NCBI GenBank assembly: GCA_964490015.1
Contig: CAZBBA010000013.1
Span: 1 to 64,000 of the forward strand
Direction of reading: 5' to 3'
From: Perlabentimonas sp964490015
GTDB taxonomy: Bacteria > Bacteroidota > Bacteroidia > Bacteroidales > Tenuifilaceae
Length of the DNA stretch: 64,000 bases
Shown: positions 45,401-52,914 of the stretch, in pieces
Layout: each line of letters starts with the position of its first letter
Numbering within the stretch: the first letter of the stretch is position 1
Notes under the pieces: model-generated
The model's database searches: none
What the model saw: only the letters and a program-made list of their open reading frames with translations
Told to the model about the DNA's origin: nothing
Made by a program: the position numbers and the translations under genes

Positions 45401-45731
45401 AACGAAGTTGGCCAAAATCATCAGTGCCTCCAACGTATATGGTTCCATCGCCGCCTGTAGCAAGTGAGTATATAAACTGTTGCCCCTTAATGGGGATTTT
45501 ATTCCATGAGTGACCATCGTACTCTAATACCGCCTGAGTGTTTCCAAAATAGAGAACACCTCTATTATCCTGTGCAATTGACCAGTTTGCCTCCGCTGCG
45601 TTGTATACCCTGTGGGAGTAGTTATGAATAATTGGAACCCCAGTGGAGTTTACCTGAGCAATAGTAGGAGAACTTAGCGAGAAAAGTACACTTAGTGTGA
45701 ATATCCCTGATATTATGGTGAGGGCTTTCAT
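42492..45731 (-). CDS. Two-propeller sensor with SpoIIE-type serine phosphatase
   Basis: A 1079-aa membrane protein. I start at 45731, where a signal peptide opens (MKALTIISGIFTLSV, cut TIA|Q). The order is: periplasmic Reg_prop beta-propellers (about 30-690), a Y_Y_Y domain (about 700-770), one membrane helix after PPWYRTWWAY (about 775-800), a coiled coil (about 800-840) and a PP2C/SpoIIE phosphatase domain (about 850-1079). The last has the metal-binding Asp residues in VSGDFYW, AADCTGHGVPGAFMS and FSDGYVDQFGG. It resembles hybrid two-component sensors whose kinase has been replaced by a phosphatase. The target would be a phosphorylated anti-anti-sigma-type protein, none of which is seen nearby. 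Confidence 0.9.
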   Translation of the reverse strand: MKALTIISGIFTLSVLFSLSSPTIAQVNSTGVPIIHNYSHRVYNAAEANWSIAQDNRGVLYFGNTQAVLEYDGHSWNKIPIKGQQFIYSLATGGDGTIYVGGTDDFGQLRSNSKGQLEYESFKPMLPDTAQITRVWKTHSSQYSIYFCTLQRIYIYSTISKTIDEVPLPDDSFFSLIANDILYVGNYNLGLHYIENGKLVPVIGGQYFVNKDIFSILPWDKNVLLIATAERGLNLLNTLTGAVSDFNFTPNAIATNRILLENNIYAGTSVNEKLFAFGTKNKGVYIINKQGTIVNHISPQQGIKSETISNLYYNPANPGLLWITNSGGISSVNTSSPVRVFSTESGLNGTIFGITKHNGIYYAATMHGVFMLVHKQSESSFFKQVDGIAGETVYSLVRFSSSDGKNHLLAASEREIYEIKNNRAYPLSFKNEVFRLTQSEYDPNRLYVATSRGVRKIRYQNGKFIHSNELFGLREDIAVTNIIEDKDGNLWCDTFSGIQLINYKGEFLELPEAFQGKSGTLFKLKNDIFFAYDNVVYHYNPTSQNFELYHPFIYHFASKGKFIREIFPVNDTMAVSFFDYKTTTGVDFIHRSGSGWQVDTTALRLVPSMTIQVAYQDQSLTFIGGQEGLYVHNSDNHKDLNQPFRAIIRSIIIGNDSVLYKGADGFYSSITDQGQKIEILNAPIRFKDNNIIFTYASPFFESEGKLEYKSYLEGFNSTWSPWESSNTRNYTNLSEGTYRFHVKARNVYGVESDEAIFEFKILPPWYRTWWAYIIYIALIVAAVRLLIAWYTRKLQEDKKRLEAIVRERTAEIVEKNKKIELQNIAITDSIRYAKRIQTAVLPDKQTCKLFDYFIYFSPKDIVSGDFYWVHHFEKQKRIIFIAADCTGHGVPGAFMSMLGTSFLNEIVAKLDVNHSDSILNLLREYVINTLSQGLKEGDKDERKDGMDMALVSIDLNTMMLEFSGANNPLVLIRNGELVEYKPDKMPIGAYVKQNIPFQRTEIQLQSGDIFYMFSDGYVDQFGGNDGRKYMKKNFKEYLLSIHHLPMMKQKENLYFEMMNWMEGHEQIDDQLIIGVRANF

Positions 45732-45767
45732 TTGGATTTGGTATTCTGTTTTACACACTTTTATATG

Positions 45768-45797
45768 CAAAATTAAACTTTATTAGCAAATATCAAA
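45768..45797 (-). promoter_or_regulatory. Likely promoter of the SpoIIE sensor gene
   Basis: On the minus strand, TTTG (45797-45794) and TAATTTTG (45775-45768) are 18 bases apart, one short of the usual spacing. They lie 36 bp before the chosen ATG. Confidence 0.45.
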
Positions 45798-45858
45798 CCG
45801 TATAATTGGTTCCATAGATAATAATTAATAAAAACTTCAACAAAAAAAGTCTAAAATA

Positions 45859-45890
45859 TTTGCTTTTGCTTTTTTATCATCTTATCTTTG
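45859..45890 (+). promoter_or_regulatory. Consensus promoter of the TetR-transporter unit
   Basis: TTTG at 45859-45862 and TATCTTTG at 45883-45890 with exactly 20 bases between. Transcription should start near 45897, inside the following palindrome. Confidence 0.65.
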
Positions 45891-45893
45891 ACC

Positions 45894-45923
45894 AACCGTT
45901 CAATCAAAAAATGATTAACGGTT
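45894..45923. promoter_or_regulatory. Near-palindromic operator candidate for TetR
   Basis: AACCGTT-C-AATCA, a five-A centre, then TGATT-AACGGTT: twelve paired bases per arm with one extra base on the left. It begins 4 bases after the -7 box, so a bound protein would block transcription start. The adjacent TetR gene makes autoregulation the simplest reading. As RNA it could also fold into a weak hairpin. Confidence 0.55.
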
Positions 45924-45968
45924 TTTTGGTTGAGTTTTAAATGCCTGAACGATTAATCAAACTAGAAT

Positions 45969-46547
45969 ATGTCACCACGCACCAAGGATCAGTTTAACGA
46001 TATGCGCGAAAGTGCTCAGCAAAAGATAATGGATGCCGCATTGGATCTTTTTGCAAATGTTGGCTACTACCCTACATCTATTAGTCAAATTGCTAAAAAG
46101 GCAGGGATTTCAAAAGGGTTGATGTATAACTATTTTGAAAGCAAGGAGTCGTTATTACGCGAGATAGTGTTCAGGGGAGTGGATAGCTTTACCGAATCGT
46201 TTGACCCCAACCGCGATGGTATTCTGACTAAGGATGAACTAATTCTCTTTATCAGGGAATCGTTCAAGTTGGTTCGAAAGCACCGGGATTACTGGAAGTT
46301 GTACTTTTCGCTTATGATGCAATCCTCGGTTCTGGAAGTGTTTGCTGATGAGTTCGAACTACGTGTTGTGCAGCTTATGAACATGCTTACAAACTATTTC
46401 CGTGAGCAGAACAATGGTAATCCCGAAGTGGAGATGCGCTTTTTTATTGTTACCCTCGAGGGAATAGCCATGAACTTTGTGATGGATCCGGCTGATTTTC
46501 CGTTGGATAAAATGGAGCAACGTTTAATAGAGTTATACTCAAAATAA
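45969..46547 (+). CDS. TetR family transcriptional regulator
   Basis: A 192-aa regulator. The N-terminal helix-turn-helix (about 30-55: ISQIAKKAGISKGLMYNYFESKE) is clearly TetR. The C-terminal ligand-binding part is not specific to a known subgroup. It is the first gene of a unit that continues 7 bp later with the LolA-like gene and the ABC transporter genes, so it likely controls envelope transport in answer to a lipid-like or other small ligand. A palindrome at the promoter (45894-45923) is the probable operator. Confidence 0.9.
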   Translation: MSPRTKDQFNDMRESAQQKIMDAALDLFANVGYYPTSISQIAKKAGISKGLMYNYFESKESLLREIVFRGVDSFTESFDPNRDGILTKDELILFIRESFKLVRKHRDYWKLYFSLMMQSSVLEVFADEFELRVVQLMNMLTNYFREQNNGNPEVEMRFFIVTLEGIAMNFVMDPADFPLDKMEQRLIELYSK

Positions 46548-46554
46548 AATCACC

Positions 46555-47310
46555 ATGAAAAGTCTGAAATTTAGGTTCTCGATCCTGCTTAGCATACTAG
46601 TAAGCACTGGCGTTTACTCGCAGAATGCAACCGAGATTATTAGAAAAGCCAATGAGAAATGGAACGGCGAGGAGTCGGGCGAAAGCCATATGACCATGAC
46701 CATTGTACGACCAACCTGGGAGCGAACCATCGAGTTTAAAAGCTGGTCCAAGGGGAGCGACAATGCCCTTACGCTAATTGTGGCTCCAGCTAAGGAGAAA
46801 GGACAAGCCTTTTTGAAACGTGGTACCGAGATGTGGAACTGGATGCCCACCATCAGCCGTATGATTAAGCTGCCCCCCTCGATGATGGCCGATGGGTGGA
46901 TGGGGTCCGATTACACCAACGATGATATCCTAAAGGAGTCGTCAATAGTTGCCGATTTTAATCATCGGATCGTTGGCTCAGAAACTATTGATGGCATGGA
47001 CTGCTGGAAAATTGAGTTGGTACCCCATGAGGATGCCGCCGTGGTGTGGGGTAAAATCGTGAAGTGGATCAGCAAGGATGAGTATATCCAAATGAAATCT
47101 GAGTACTTCGATGAGGATGAGTACTTGGTAAAGACCGAGTTGTCTTACGATGTGAAGCCAATGGATGGCAGGCGAATTCCAACGCGTATAGAGATTGTGC
47201 CCGCCGATAAAAGCAACCAGAAAACGGTAGTGGTGGTGAATAGCATGAAGTTTAATATTCCCATTAGCGATTCATTCTTCTCGCAGCAGAATATGAAGCG
47301 GGTGCGATAG
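46555..47310 (+). CDS. Periplasmic LolA-like outer membrane lipoprotein-sorting protein
   Basis: A 251-aa secreted protein. The signal peptide ends VYS|Q (about residue 22). The mature part matches the LolA-like family PF17131 annotated as outer membrane lipoprotein-sorting protein: MTMTIVRPTWERTIEFKSWSKG near the start, a MWNWMPTISRMIKLPPSMM segment and a SYDV...PTRIEI strand pair. LolA-fold proteins carry lipids or lipoproteins through the periplasm in a hydrophobic cavity. It lies 7 bp after the TetR gene and before permease genes of LolC/E type, so it probably receives cargo from that transporter. This family also occurs beside MMPL or DUF1302 proteins in other phyla. Confidence 0.85.
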   Translation: MKSLKFRFSILLSILVSTGVYSQNATEIIRKANEKWNGEESGESHMTMTIVRPTWERTIEFKSWSKGSDNALTLIVAPAKEKGQAFLKRGTEMWNWMPTISRMIKLPPSMMADGWMGSDYTNDDILKESSIVADFNHRIVGSETIDGMDCWKIELVPHEDAAVVWGKIVKWISKDEYIQMKSEYFDEDEYLVKTELSYDVKPMDGRRIPTRIEIVPADKSNQKTVVVVNSMKFNIPISDSFFSQQNMKRVR

Positions 47311-47368
47311 CTAAGGCTGTGTTCTCCATAAGAATTACGGAATAATTTACTGTTAAATAATCTGGGTT

Positions 47369-48586
47369 ATGAAATATCTGATAATTGCCTGGCGGAACCT
47401 TTGGCGTAACAAGCGCCGGTCGTTAATTACCATTGCGAGTATTTTCTTTGGTGTGATACTCTCCACCATTATGAACTCCTTGCAGGATGGCACCTATGCT
47501 AATATGGTGGACATGATGGTGAAGCTGTCTACTGGATATGTTCAGGTGCAAAATCCTGAGTATTTTGAGAATAGGACAATAAATAACACATTTACCCCGT
47601 CGCCCGAGCTGCTGGAGCAGCTGAATAGTACTCCAAGGGTAACAACCGTAGCCAAAAGACTTGAGTCGTTTGCATTAATCTCCTCGGGGCCAAATACACG
47701 TGGCGGGGCGGTTATTGGATTCGAACCCAATATGGATAAGCAAACCTCAAACCTTCAGCATTGGATCTCGGATGGCGAGTTTATTTATCCGGGCGATAAG
47801 GGTGTTCTGGTGTCGTTCAATATCGCCAAGCACCTTAACCTGCAGGTTACCGATACAATAATTCTGGTAAGCCAAGGGTATAGGGGTGTAACGGCTGCTG
47901 GCAAATACCCCATTCGAGGGATACTAACCTTTAGCACCCCGCAGCTGAATAATCTGGGCGTGTTTATGGATATTGCCTTGGCGCAGGAACTTTACTCAAC
48001 CGAGGGGATGGTTACCTCCCTTATGCTTATGGTTAACGATTATTCCGATGTTCATTCGGTGAAGAGTCGGTTGTCGTCCCTCACCAACGGTTCGCTTATC
48101 GTGTACTCCTGGGAGGAGCTGAACCCCGAACTGGTCCAGTTTATAGAGAGCGATAAGGCCGGTGGCGTAGTGATGATTGGCATTCTATATATCGTAATAG
48201 GATTCGGAATTTTTGGAACCATAATTATGATGATCGCCGAGCGCAGGCGCGAGATGGCCGTTATGATTGCTGTGGGGATGCAGAAGTTTAAGCTGGCAAC
48301 TATCCTGTTTTTCGAAACCCTTCTTATTGGGGTAGTTGGTGTGCTGTCGGGGTTTGCGGTAAGCGTGCCAGTGATTTTGTTGATGGTTAAAAATCCCATT
48401 GAGCTGCCAGGTGAGATGGCCGAAGCGTACCTGCAGTACGGGTTTGAGCCCTACCTCTACTTTGGAATGGCTCCTGAGGTTTTCTGGAGTCAGGTTATCA
48501 CCGTATTTGTTATTACTATGCTGATTTCTATATACCCCATTGTTAAGGTTAGGCGTATGGTGGTGTCGAAATCGCTGAGGGCATAG
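47369..48586 (+). CDS. FtsX-type ABC permease 1 (LolC/E or MacB-like)
   Basis: A 405-aa inner membrane protein with the four-helix MacB/LolCE layout: helix 1 (about 20-40) after a basic AWRNLWRNKRRS start, a large periplasmic domain (about 45-265), then three helices (about 270-400) forming the FtsX domain. The cytosolic ERRREMAVMIAVGMQK segment is the ATPase coupling motif. It is a partner of the second permease and of the ATPase downstream. Between this gene and the next lies a 282-bp repeat-rich spacer. Confidence 0.9.
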   Translation: MKYLIIAWRNLWRNKRRSLITIASIFFGVILSTIMNSLQDGTYANMVDMMVKLSTGYVQVQNPEYFENRTINNTFTPSPELLEQLNSTPRVTTVAKRLESFALISSGPNTRGGAVIGFEPNMDKQTSNLQHWISDGEFIYPGDKGVLVSFNIAKHLNLQVTDTIILVSQGYRGVTAAGKYPIRGILTFSTPQLNNLGVFMDIALAQELYSTEGMVTSLMLMVNDYSDVHSVKSRLSSLTNGSLIVYSWEELNPELVQFIESDKAGGVVMIGILYIVIGFGIFGTIIMMIAERRREMAVMIAVGMQKFKLATILFFETLLIGVVGVLSGFAVSVPVILLMVKNPIELPGEMAEAYLQYGFEPYLYFGMAPEVFWSQVITVFVITMLISIYPIVKVRRMVVSKSLRA

Positions 48587-48868
48587 AGCATAGGGCAGAG
48601 TGGAAAGTTGGGAGAAGATGCGATGGGGCGATGATATGATGGGCGAAGGGGTGAGTGACGGGTGACGAGTGACAAGTACAAGGCGATAAGCGATGATGTG
48701 ATGAGGCGAAGAGCATAGAGCAATATCGAACACAGAACACAGAACATCGAACATCAGCTAATTGCCAATAGCCAATCTCGTTAGCCAGCCAAAAAGTGGC
48801 TGCCTCCCGAGACATGCAGCTAGCAGCAAGGAAAAGAAAATGTATCAACATAGTAAAACTTAGAAATT
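48587..48868. other. 282-bp spacer made of many different short direct repeats
   Basis: The spacer splits the two permease genes. It consists of successive short words repeated two to four times: GAGCATAG near 48590 and 48713, GATGGGCGA, GTGACNNG, GCGAT, GAACACA and GCCAATA. No gene or convincing hairpin is seen. Reverse-strand reading frames exist but have no coding character. It looks like an intergenic element inserted or grown within an operon. Confidence 0.7.
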
Positions 48869-50089
48869 ATGATTTGGTCAGTATCATGGCGTAATGTGTG
48901 GCGAAGCAGAACCCGAAGCCTGGTAATAATCACGGCCATTACGCTAGGTGTTTTCGCCGGGGTGTATACCGTGGCCTTTATGCTGGGGTGGATAAATCAG
49001 CGTGTAAAATCGGTCATCAACACGGAGATGTCGCACATACAAATTCATCAGCCCGAGTATTTGGAGACGCTGGAGGTGCATAACTATATCCCAAACCTCA
49101 GCCAGCTTAGGCTCGAGGTGATGGAGTTGCCTGGAGTGAAAGGAGTGTCCGAACGTGTTATAGCCACCTGTATGGTGGCCTCAGCCGAAACCGGTGCGGG
49201 CGTTCAGCTGGTGGGGATCGATCCCAATAACGAGCCCAATATCACCAATATCCACAGTAAGATTGTGGAGGGTGAGTATTTCGATGGCATCAAAACAAAC
49301 CCTATTGTAATTGGCGAAAAACTTGCCGAGAAGCTGAAGGTGAAGGTTCGCTCCAAGGTGGTGGTCACCATTACCGAGATGGATGGAACCCTCAGCGGCG
49401 GTGCGTTTCGCGTGGCGGGAATATACCGAACCGCAAATACCGCCTACGACGAGATGAAAGCCTTTGTGCGAGCCGACGATTTGCGACGATTACTTAAGCT
49501 GGAGGATAATGCAGGTCACGAGTTGGCCATTCTGCTCACGCAGAACGGAGTGGAGGATGGGTTTGCCGATCAGCTTAGGCAGATGTACCCCGAGGTGGAA
49601 ACCCTTACTTGGACTCAGCTGTTGCCCGAGATGGAACTCTACAACGAGAACGTGAACCTGATGCTCTACATTTTTGTGGGGATTATTCTGCTCGCCCTAG
49701 GGTTTGGCATTGTCAATACCATGCTCATGGTAATCCTGGAGCGGGTAAAGGAGCTGGGAATGCTTATGGCCGTTGGTATGAACCGGGTTCGGGTTTTTGG
49801 CATGATTGTGCTCGAAACAGTTTTTCTGTCGCTAACTGGTGGTGCTATTGGTATTGTGTTGGCCGTAGTGCTTACCTACATCACTGGCCGAACAGGTCTT
49901 GACCTCAGCATTTGGTCCACCGGCCTAAACGCGTTGGGTTTCGATGCGATTATCTACCCCGAGATAGGCTTTGAGCAGATTGTTGGGGTAACCATAATGG
50001 TAATTCTCACTGGACTAATTGCCGCAATTTACCCAGCCCGTAAGGCCATTCGGCTTAAACCGGCCGAAGCCATTCGGATTGATATGTAG
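48869..50089 (+). CDS. FtsX-type ABC permease 2 (LolC/E or MacB-like)
   Basis: A 406-aa paralogue of the preceding permease with the same layout: helix 1 after a basic SWRNVWRSRTRS start, periplasmic MacB-like domain (about 45-265), and three C-terminal helices. The coupling segment is ERVKELGMLMAVGMNR. The pair of unlike permeases with one ATPase mirrors LolCDE, where LolC and LolE form a heterodimer. It is followed 61 bp later by the ATPase gene. It ends in IRLKPAEAIRIDM, the typical MacB-family C-terminus. Confidence 0.9.
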   Translation: MIWSVSWRNVWRSRTRSLVIITAITLGVFAGVYTVAFMLGWINQRVKSVINTEMSHIQIHQPEYLETLEVHNYIPNLSQLRLEVMELPGVKGVSERVIATCMVASAETGAGVQLVGIDPNNEPNITNIHSKIVEGEYFDGIKTNPIVIGEKLAEKLKVKVRSKVVVTITEMDGTLSGGAFRVAGIYRTANTAYDEMKAFVRADDLRRLLKLEDNAGHELAILLTQNGVEDGFADQLRQMYPEVETLTWTQLLPEMELYNENVNLMLYIFVGIILLALGFGIVNTMLMVILERVKELGMLMAVGMNRVRVFGMIVLETVFLSLTGGAIGIVLAVVLTYITGRTGLDLSIWSTGLNALGFDAIIYPEIGFEQIVGVTIMVILTGLIAAIYPARKAIRLKPAEAIRIDM

Positions 50090-50150
50090 GTAGCCGGTTG
50101 CTGCAACACAATTGTGAAAAAAGAGGTGTTTTACAATAAAATACAAACCA

Positions 50151-50834
50151 ATGAAAGTGCTAGAGCTTAAAAACCTTATAAAGGTTTATAACGATTCCGA
50201 AGTTAAAGTGAGGGCAGTTGATGGTATCGACCTGACTTTTGAGCAGGGCGAGTTTGCTGCCATCGTTGGCCCATCGGGCAGTGGCAAAACCACGCTGCTC
50301 AACCTGATTGGTGGTCTCGACTCGGCCACTGAGGGCGAGATTGTGGTTGATGGTATCAATATCAATACCCTAAGTCCATCGAAGCTAATCGATTTTCGGT
50401 TGCGAAATATTGGCTTCGTGTTTCAGGCCTACAACCTTATCCCGGTGCTCACGGCCAAGGAGAATATCGAGTTTATCATGGAGCTGCAGGGCGCCAAGCG
50501 GTCGCTGCGCGATGAGCGGGCCATGGAATTGCTCCACGCTGTTGGGTTGGGCGATAGGGCCAATAGTCGACCCTCCAAAATGTCGGGCGGACAGCAGCAA
50601 CGCGTGGCCGTAGCCAGGGCTTTGGCCTCAAAGCCCAAGTTTGTGCTGGCCGATGAGCCCACTGCCAACCTCGATTCCAAATCGACCGAGACCCTGCTCG
50701 ATATCATGGAGCGGCTTAACCGTGACGAGAATATTACCTTTATCTTCTCCACTCACGATCAGCGCGTGGTTAAGAAAGCTCGCCGCGTGATAACCGTGGA
50801 GGATGGTAAGGTGGTGTCGGATGTGACGAAGTAA
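50151..50834 (+). CDS. LolD/MacB-type ABC ATPase
   Basis: A 227-aa ATPase with Walker A GPSGSGKTTLL (about 41-51), an LNLIGGLD segment, signature MSGGQQQRVAVARAL and Walker B VLADEPTANLDS. Length and motifs are those of LolD and MacB-type systems, whose ATPases drive mechanotransmission and not transport through the membrane. The two permeases upstream are its partners. It is followed after 11 bp by the outer membrane protein gene. Confidence 0.93.
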   Translation: MKVLELKNLIKVYNDSEVKVRAVDGIDLTFEQGEFAAIVGPSGSGKTTLLNLIGGLDSATEGEIVVDGININTLSPSKLIDFRLRNIGFVFQAYNLIPVLTAKENIEFIMELQGAKRSLRDERAMELLHAVGLGDRANSRPSKMSGGQQQRVAVARALASKPKFVLADEPTANLDSKSTETLLDIMERLNRDENITFIFSTHDQRVVKKARRVITVEDGKVVSDVTK

Positions 50835-50845
50835 ATTATCCAAGG

Positions 50846-52009
50846 ATGAGATTTTTTTTAGCAATACTAACCGTTGGGCTTTACTCGCTAAACCTTTACT
50901 CGCAGGATAGCGCCAGCGAAAAGTATAGTCTTAAGGGCTATATAAAGTACCTGAATTTGGTAACTTTTAACAAGACGGATTCACCCTGGTTAATCGACAA
51001 CACCATTCACAACCGGCTTAACTTTGATTGGTTTGTGGGGGATCGCTTAACCTTTTCGACCAGCATGCGCAACCGGCTTATCTACGGCGATTACGTGAAG
51101 AGCATCCCCGGGTACGATCAGCTGATTGAGGCCGACAACGGCTACCTTAGCTTTTTGACCAATAATATCTACTCCATCAGTTCCTCGGTGCTCAACACCA
51201 GCTTCGATAGGCTTTTGCTCGAGTACCATACCGATAATTTTACCGCCACCCTTGGGCGGCAACGGGTAAACTGGGGGCAGTCGTTTGCCTGGAATCCCAA
51301 CGATATATTCAACGCCTACTCGTTTTTCGATTTCGACTACGAGGAGCGGCCAGGCAGCGATGCCCTTAGATTACAGTATTACCCCAGCTACACGTCGGCG
51401 GCCGAGTTGGCCGTTAAGGTGGATAAGGATAAGAACATTACGGCGGCGGGCCTTTACCGCTTCAACATGCTGGGCTACGATGTGCAGGTTATGGCTGGTG
51501 TTATCGACACCACCGACCTGTTGGTTGGGGGTGGCTGGACCGGAAGTCTTTGGAAAATGGGGTTCAATGGAGAGGTTAGTTACTTCCATCCGCAGCATAT
51601 CGCTGGCGATAGCTTGGGTGTGGTGTTGGTAACCGCTGGAGTTAATTATATTTTTGCAAACTCGCTTAGCATGAATGCCGAGGCTATTTACAATGGTTAC
51701 TTTAGCAGGATTAATCTGAGCAGCTTCGCACAGCTGATGTATATGCCGTTATCGGTGAAAACATCAGCATTCAGCAAGTTCTCGTGGTTTGGGCAGGTAT
51801 CGTACCCCATCCATCCGCTGCTTAACGGCTCGCTTGCCGCAATGTACTTCCCCTCGCTGGGCGATGGCTACTTCCTGATGCCCTCGCTGGCCTACTCGGC
51901 CAGCCAGAATATGGAGGTGTCGCTGCTGGGGCAGCGATTCCAGGGCGAGTTTGGCGGTGTGCCAGAAAAGCTGAATATGCTGTTTCTGCGGTTTCGGCTA
52001 AGCTTCTAG
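50846..52009 (+). CDS. Outer membrane beta-barrel protein of the transporter unit
   Basis: A 387-aa secreted protein. The signal peptide ends LYS|Q (about residue 19). The rest alternates polar and aromatic residues in long strands and ends in LRFRLSF, the terminal Phe typical of outer membrane barrels. The stretch LGRQRVNWGQSFAWNPNDIF resembles the corresponding part of DUF1302-type barrels, which occur with LolA-like PF17131 proteins elsewhere. It is the last gene of the TetR unit and could be the outer membrane receptor or exit point for cargo. The exact family is uncertain. Confidence 0.7.
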   Translation: MRFFLAILTVGLYSLNLYSQDSASEKYSLKGYIKYLNLVTFNKTDSPWLIDNTIHNRLNFDWFVGDRLTFSTSMRNRLIYGDYVKSIPGYDQLIEADNGYLSFLTNNIYSISSSVLNTSFDRLLLEYHTDNFTATLGRQRVNWGQSFAWNPNDIFNAYSFFDFDYEERPGSDALRLQYYPSYTSAAELAVKVDKDKNITAAGLYRFNMLGYDVQVMAGVIDTTDLLVGGGWTGSLWKMGFNGEVSYFHPQHIAGDSLGVVLVTAGVNYIFANSLSMNAEAIYNGYFSRINLSSFAQLMYMPLSVKTSAFSKFSWFGQVSYPIHPLLNGSLAAMYFPSLGDGYFLMPSLAYSASQNMEVSLLGQRFQGEFGGVPEKLNMLFLRFRLSF

Positions 52010-52019
52010 TGGCTGTGAA

Positions 52020-52658
52020 TTACTCCTCATTCTCGCCCCTTATCCTTATGCTCTCCGAGTCCCTGATGTTTTTCTCGTTTCGGGTAATAAGATTTATGAC
52101 AGTCAGCTTGAGGTTTTCGCTTTCCACCTGTTGTACCTCGATTCTGTAGATACTCCTTTCGTTTACGGTTATGGCGCTGTAGTTGCCTGAAATAATCTGG
52201 TTGTTAATCATAACTACTACTGCGTTCCGCTGAGGCAACTCGAGGTGTTTCCCTAGAAGCGATGCTATGGTAATGGGCTTGAATCCAAAGTTATCATTCA
52301 GCTTAATGTTGATTTTGCCCGAGTAGATTTGTGATCCGATTCTAAACTCCAATTTCTCCACCTTTATCTCCTCAATGGTCGTCGGTTCCATGGAGGTTAA
52401 CGCCAGGTTTTCAGCAAAAACTCCATTTACGAAGAATGCGGGTGGTTTTGGATCGACGCGTTTTTTTATGTAATCAACCCTGATAGTGGTGTCCTCTTCG
52501 ATCAGAAACTTGAGCTGATCTTCTGATATATTCCCAATTGCCGATTTTGCCTCAATTCCAGAAACCTTCGATTGTAGAACCGGGTCCATCGCCGCACCCT
52601 GGCCGTGCAGTAATGATGCGGTTAGAAGTAAGGCCATTAGGTAAATTTGTTGTTTCAT
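52020..52658 (-). CDS. Secreted protein of unknown function with a plug-like segment
   Basis: A 212-aa protein with a signal peptide ending LHG|Q. I do not recognise its family. The middle (FFVNGVFAENLALTSMEPTT followed by IEEIKVEKLE) is laid out like the TonB receptor plug strand pattern (a VDG-like turn, then a DIESIEVLK-like strand), and this pattern recurs at about 140-180 (VVVMINNQIISG, then ITVNERSIYRIEVQQVE). It may therefore be two plug-like domains. It is convergent with the barrel gene, whose stop is 10 bp away. Monocistronic. Confidence 0.65.
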   Translation of the reverse strand: MKQQIYLMALLLTASLLHGQGAAMDPVLQSKVSGIEAKSAIGNISEDQLKFLIEEDTTIRVDYIKKRVDPKPPAFFVNGVFAENLALTSMEPTTIEEIKVEKLEFRIGSQIYSGKINIKLNDNFGFKPITIASLLGKHLELPQRNAVVVMINNQIISGNYSAITVNERSIYRIEVQQVESENLKLTVINLITRNEKNIRDSESIRIRGENEE

Positions 52659-52811
52659 GAGTATTGGAGTTTTGTTTAATGGGTTTGCGAGCAGCTAAAC
52701 TACATATTTTTTGGTAATGGTTAGTGCGAACTAAAGCGTTAACACAGACCTACCTGTTGAACCGGGATGGGTACGCAGGAACTGTAGTCATATTTGCCTT
52801 GAGAAATTGCG

Positions 52812-52887
52812 ATTCCCGAACGGGAATACGTGTCCTACTAGGCAGGTGTAACCTGCTTCATATAGCCAGACGGCGGATCAACCGCCG
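52812..52887. repeat. Cluster of three perfect hairpins, related to the repeat at 53961
   Basis: Three inverted repeats in 76 bp: ATTCCCG-AA-CGGGAAT (52812-52827), GCAGGT-GTA-ACCTGC (52842-52856) and CGGCGG-ATCAA-CCGCCG (52871-52887). The last two and the spacer between them align with 53961-54010 in the same orientation. They lie 28 bp beyond the esterase stop. A reading frame through them on the plus strand has no coding character. Confidence 0.75.
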
Positions 52888-52914
52888 CCGAACTGGGTTT
52901 AGCCTCGTGGTGTA

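Noticed and set aside
48185..48851. Minus-strand frames of 85-189 aa around the permease spacer
   Set aside because: They overlap the permease 3' end and the short-repeat spacer, read as low-complexity text, and have no signal or domain.
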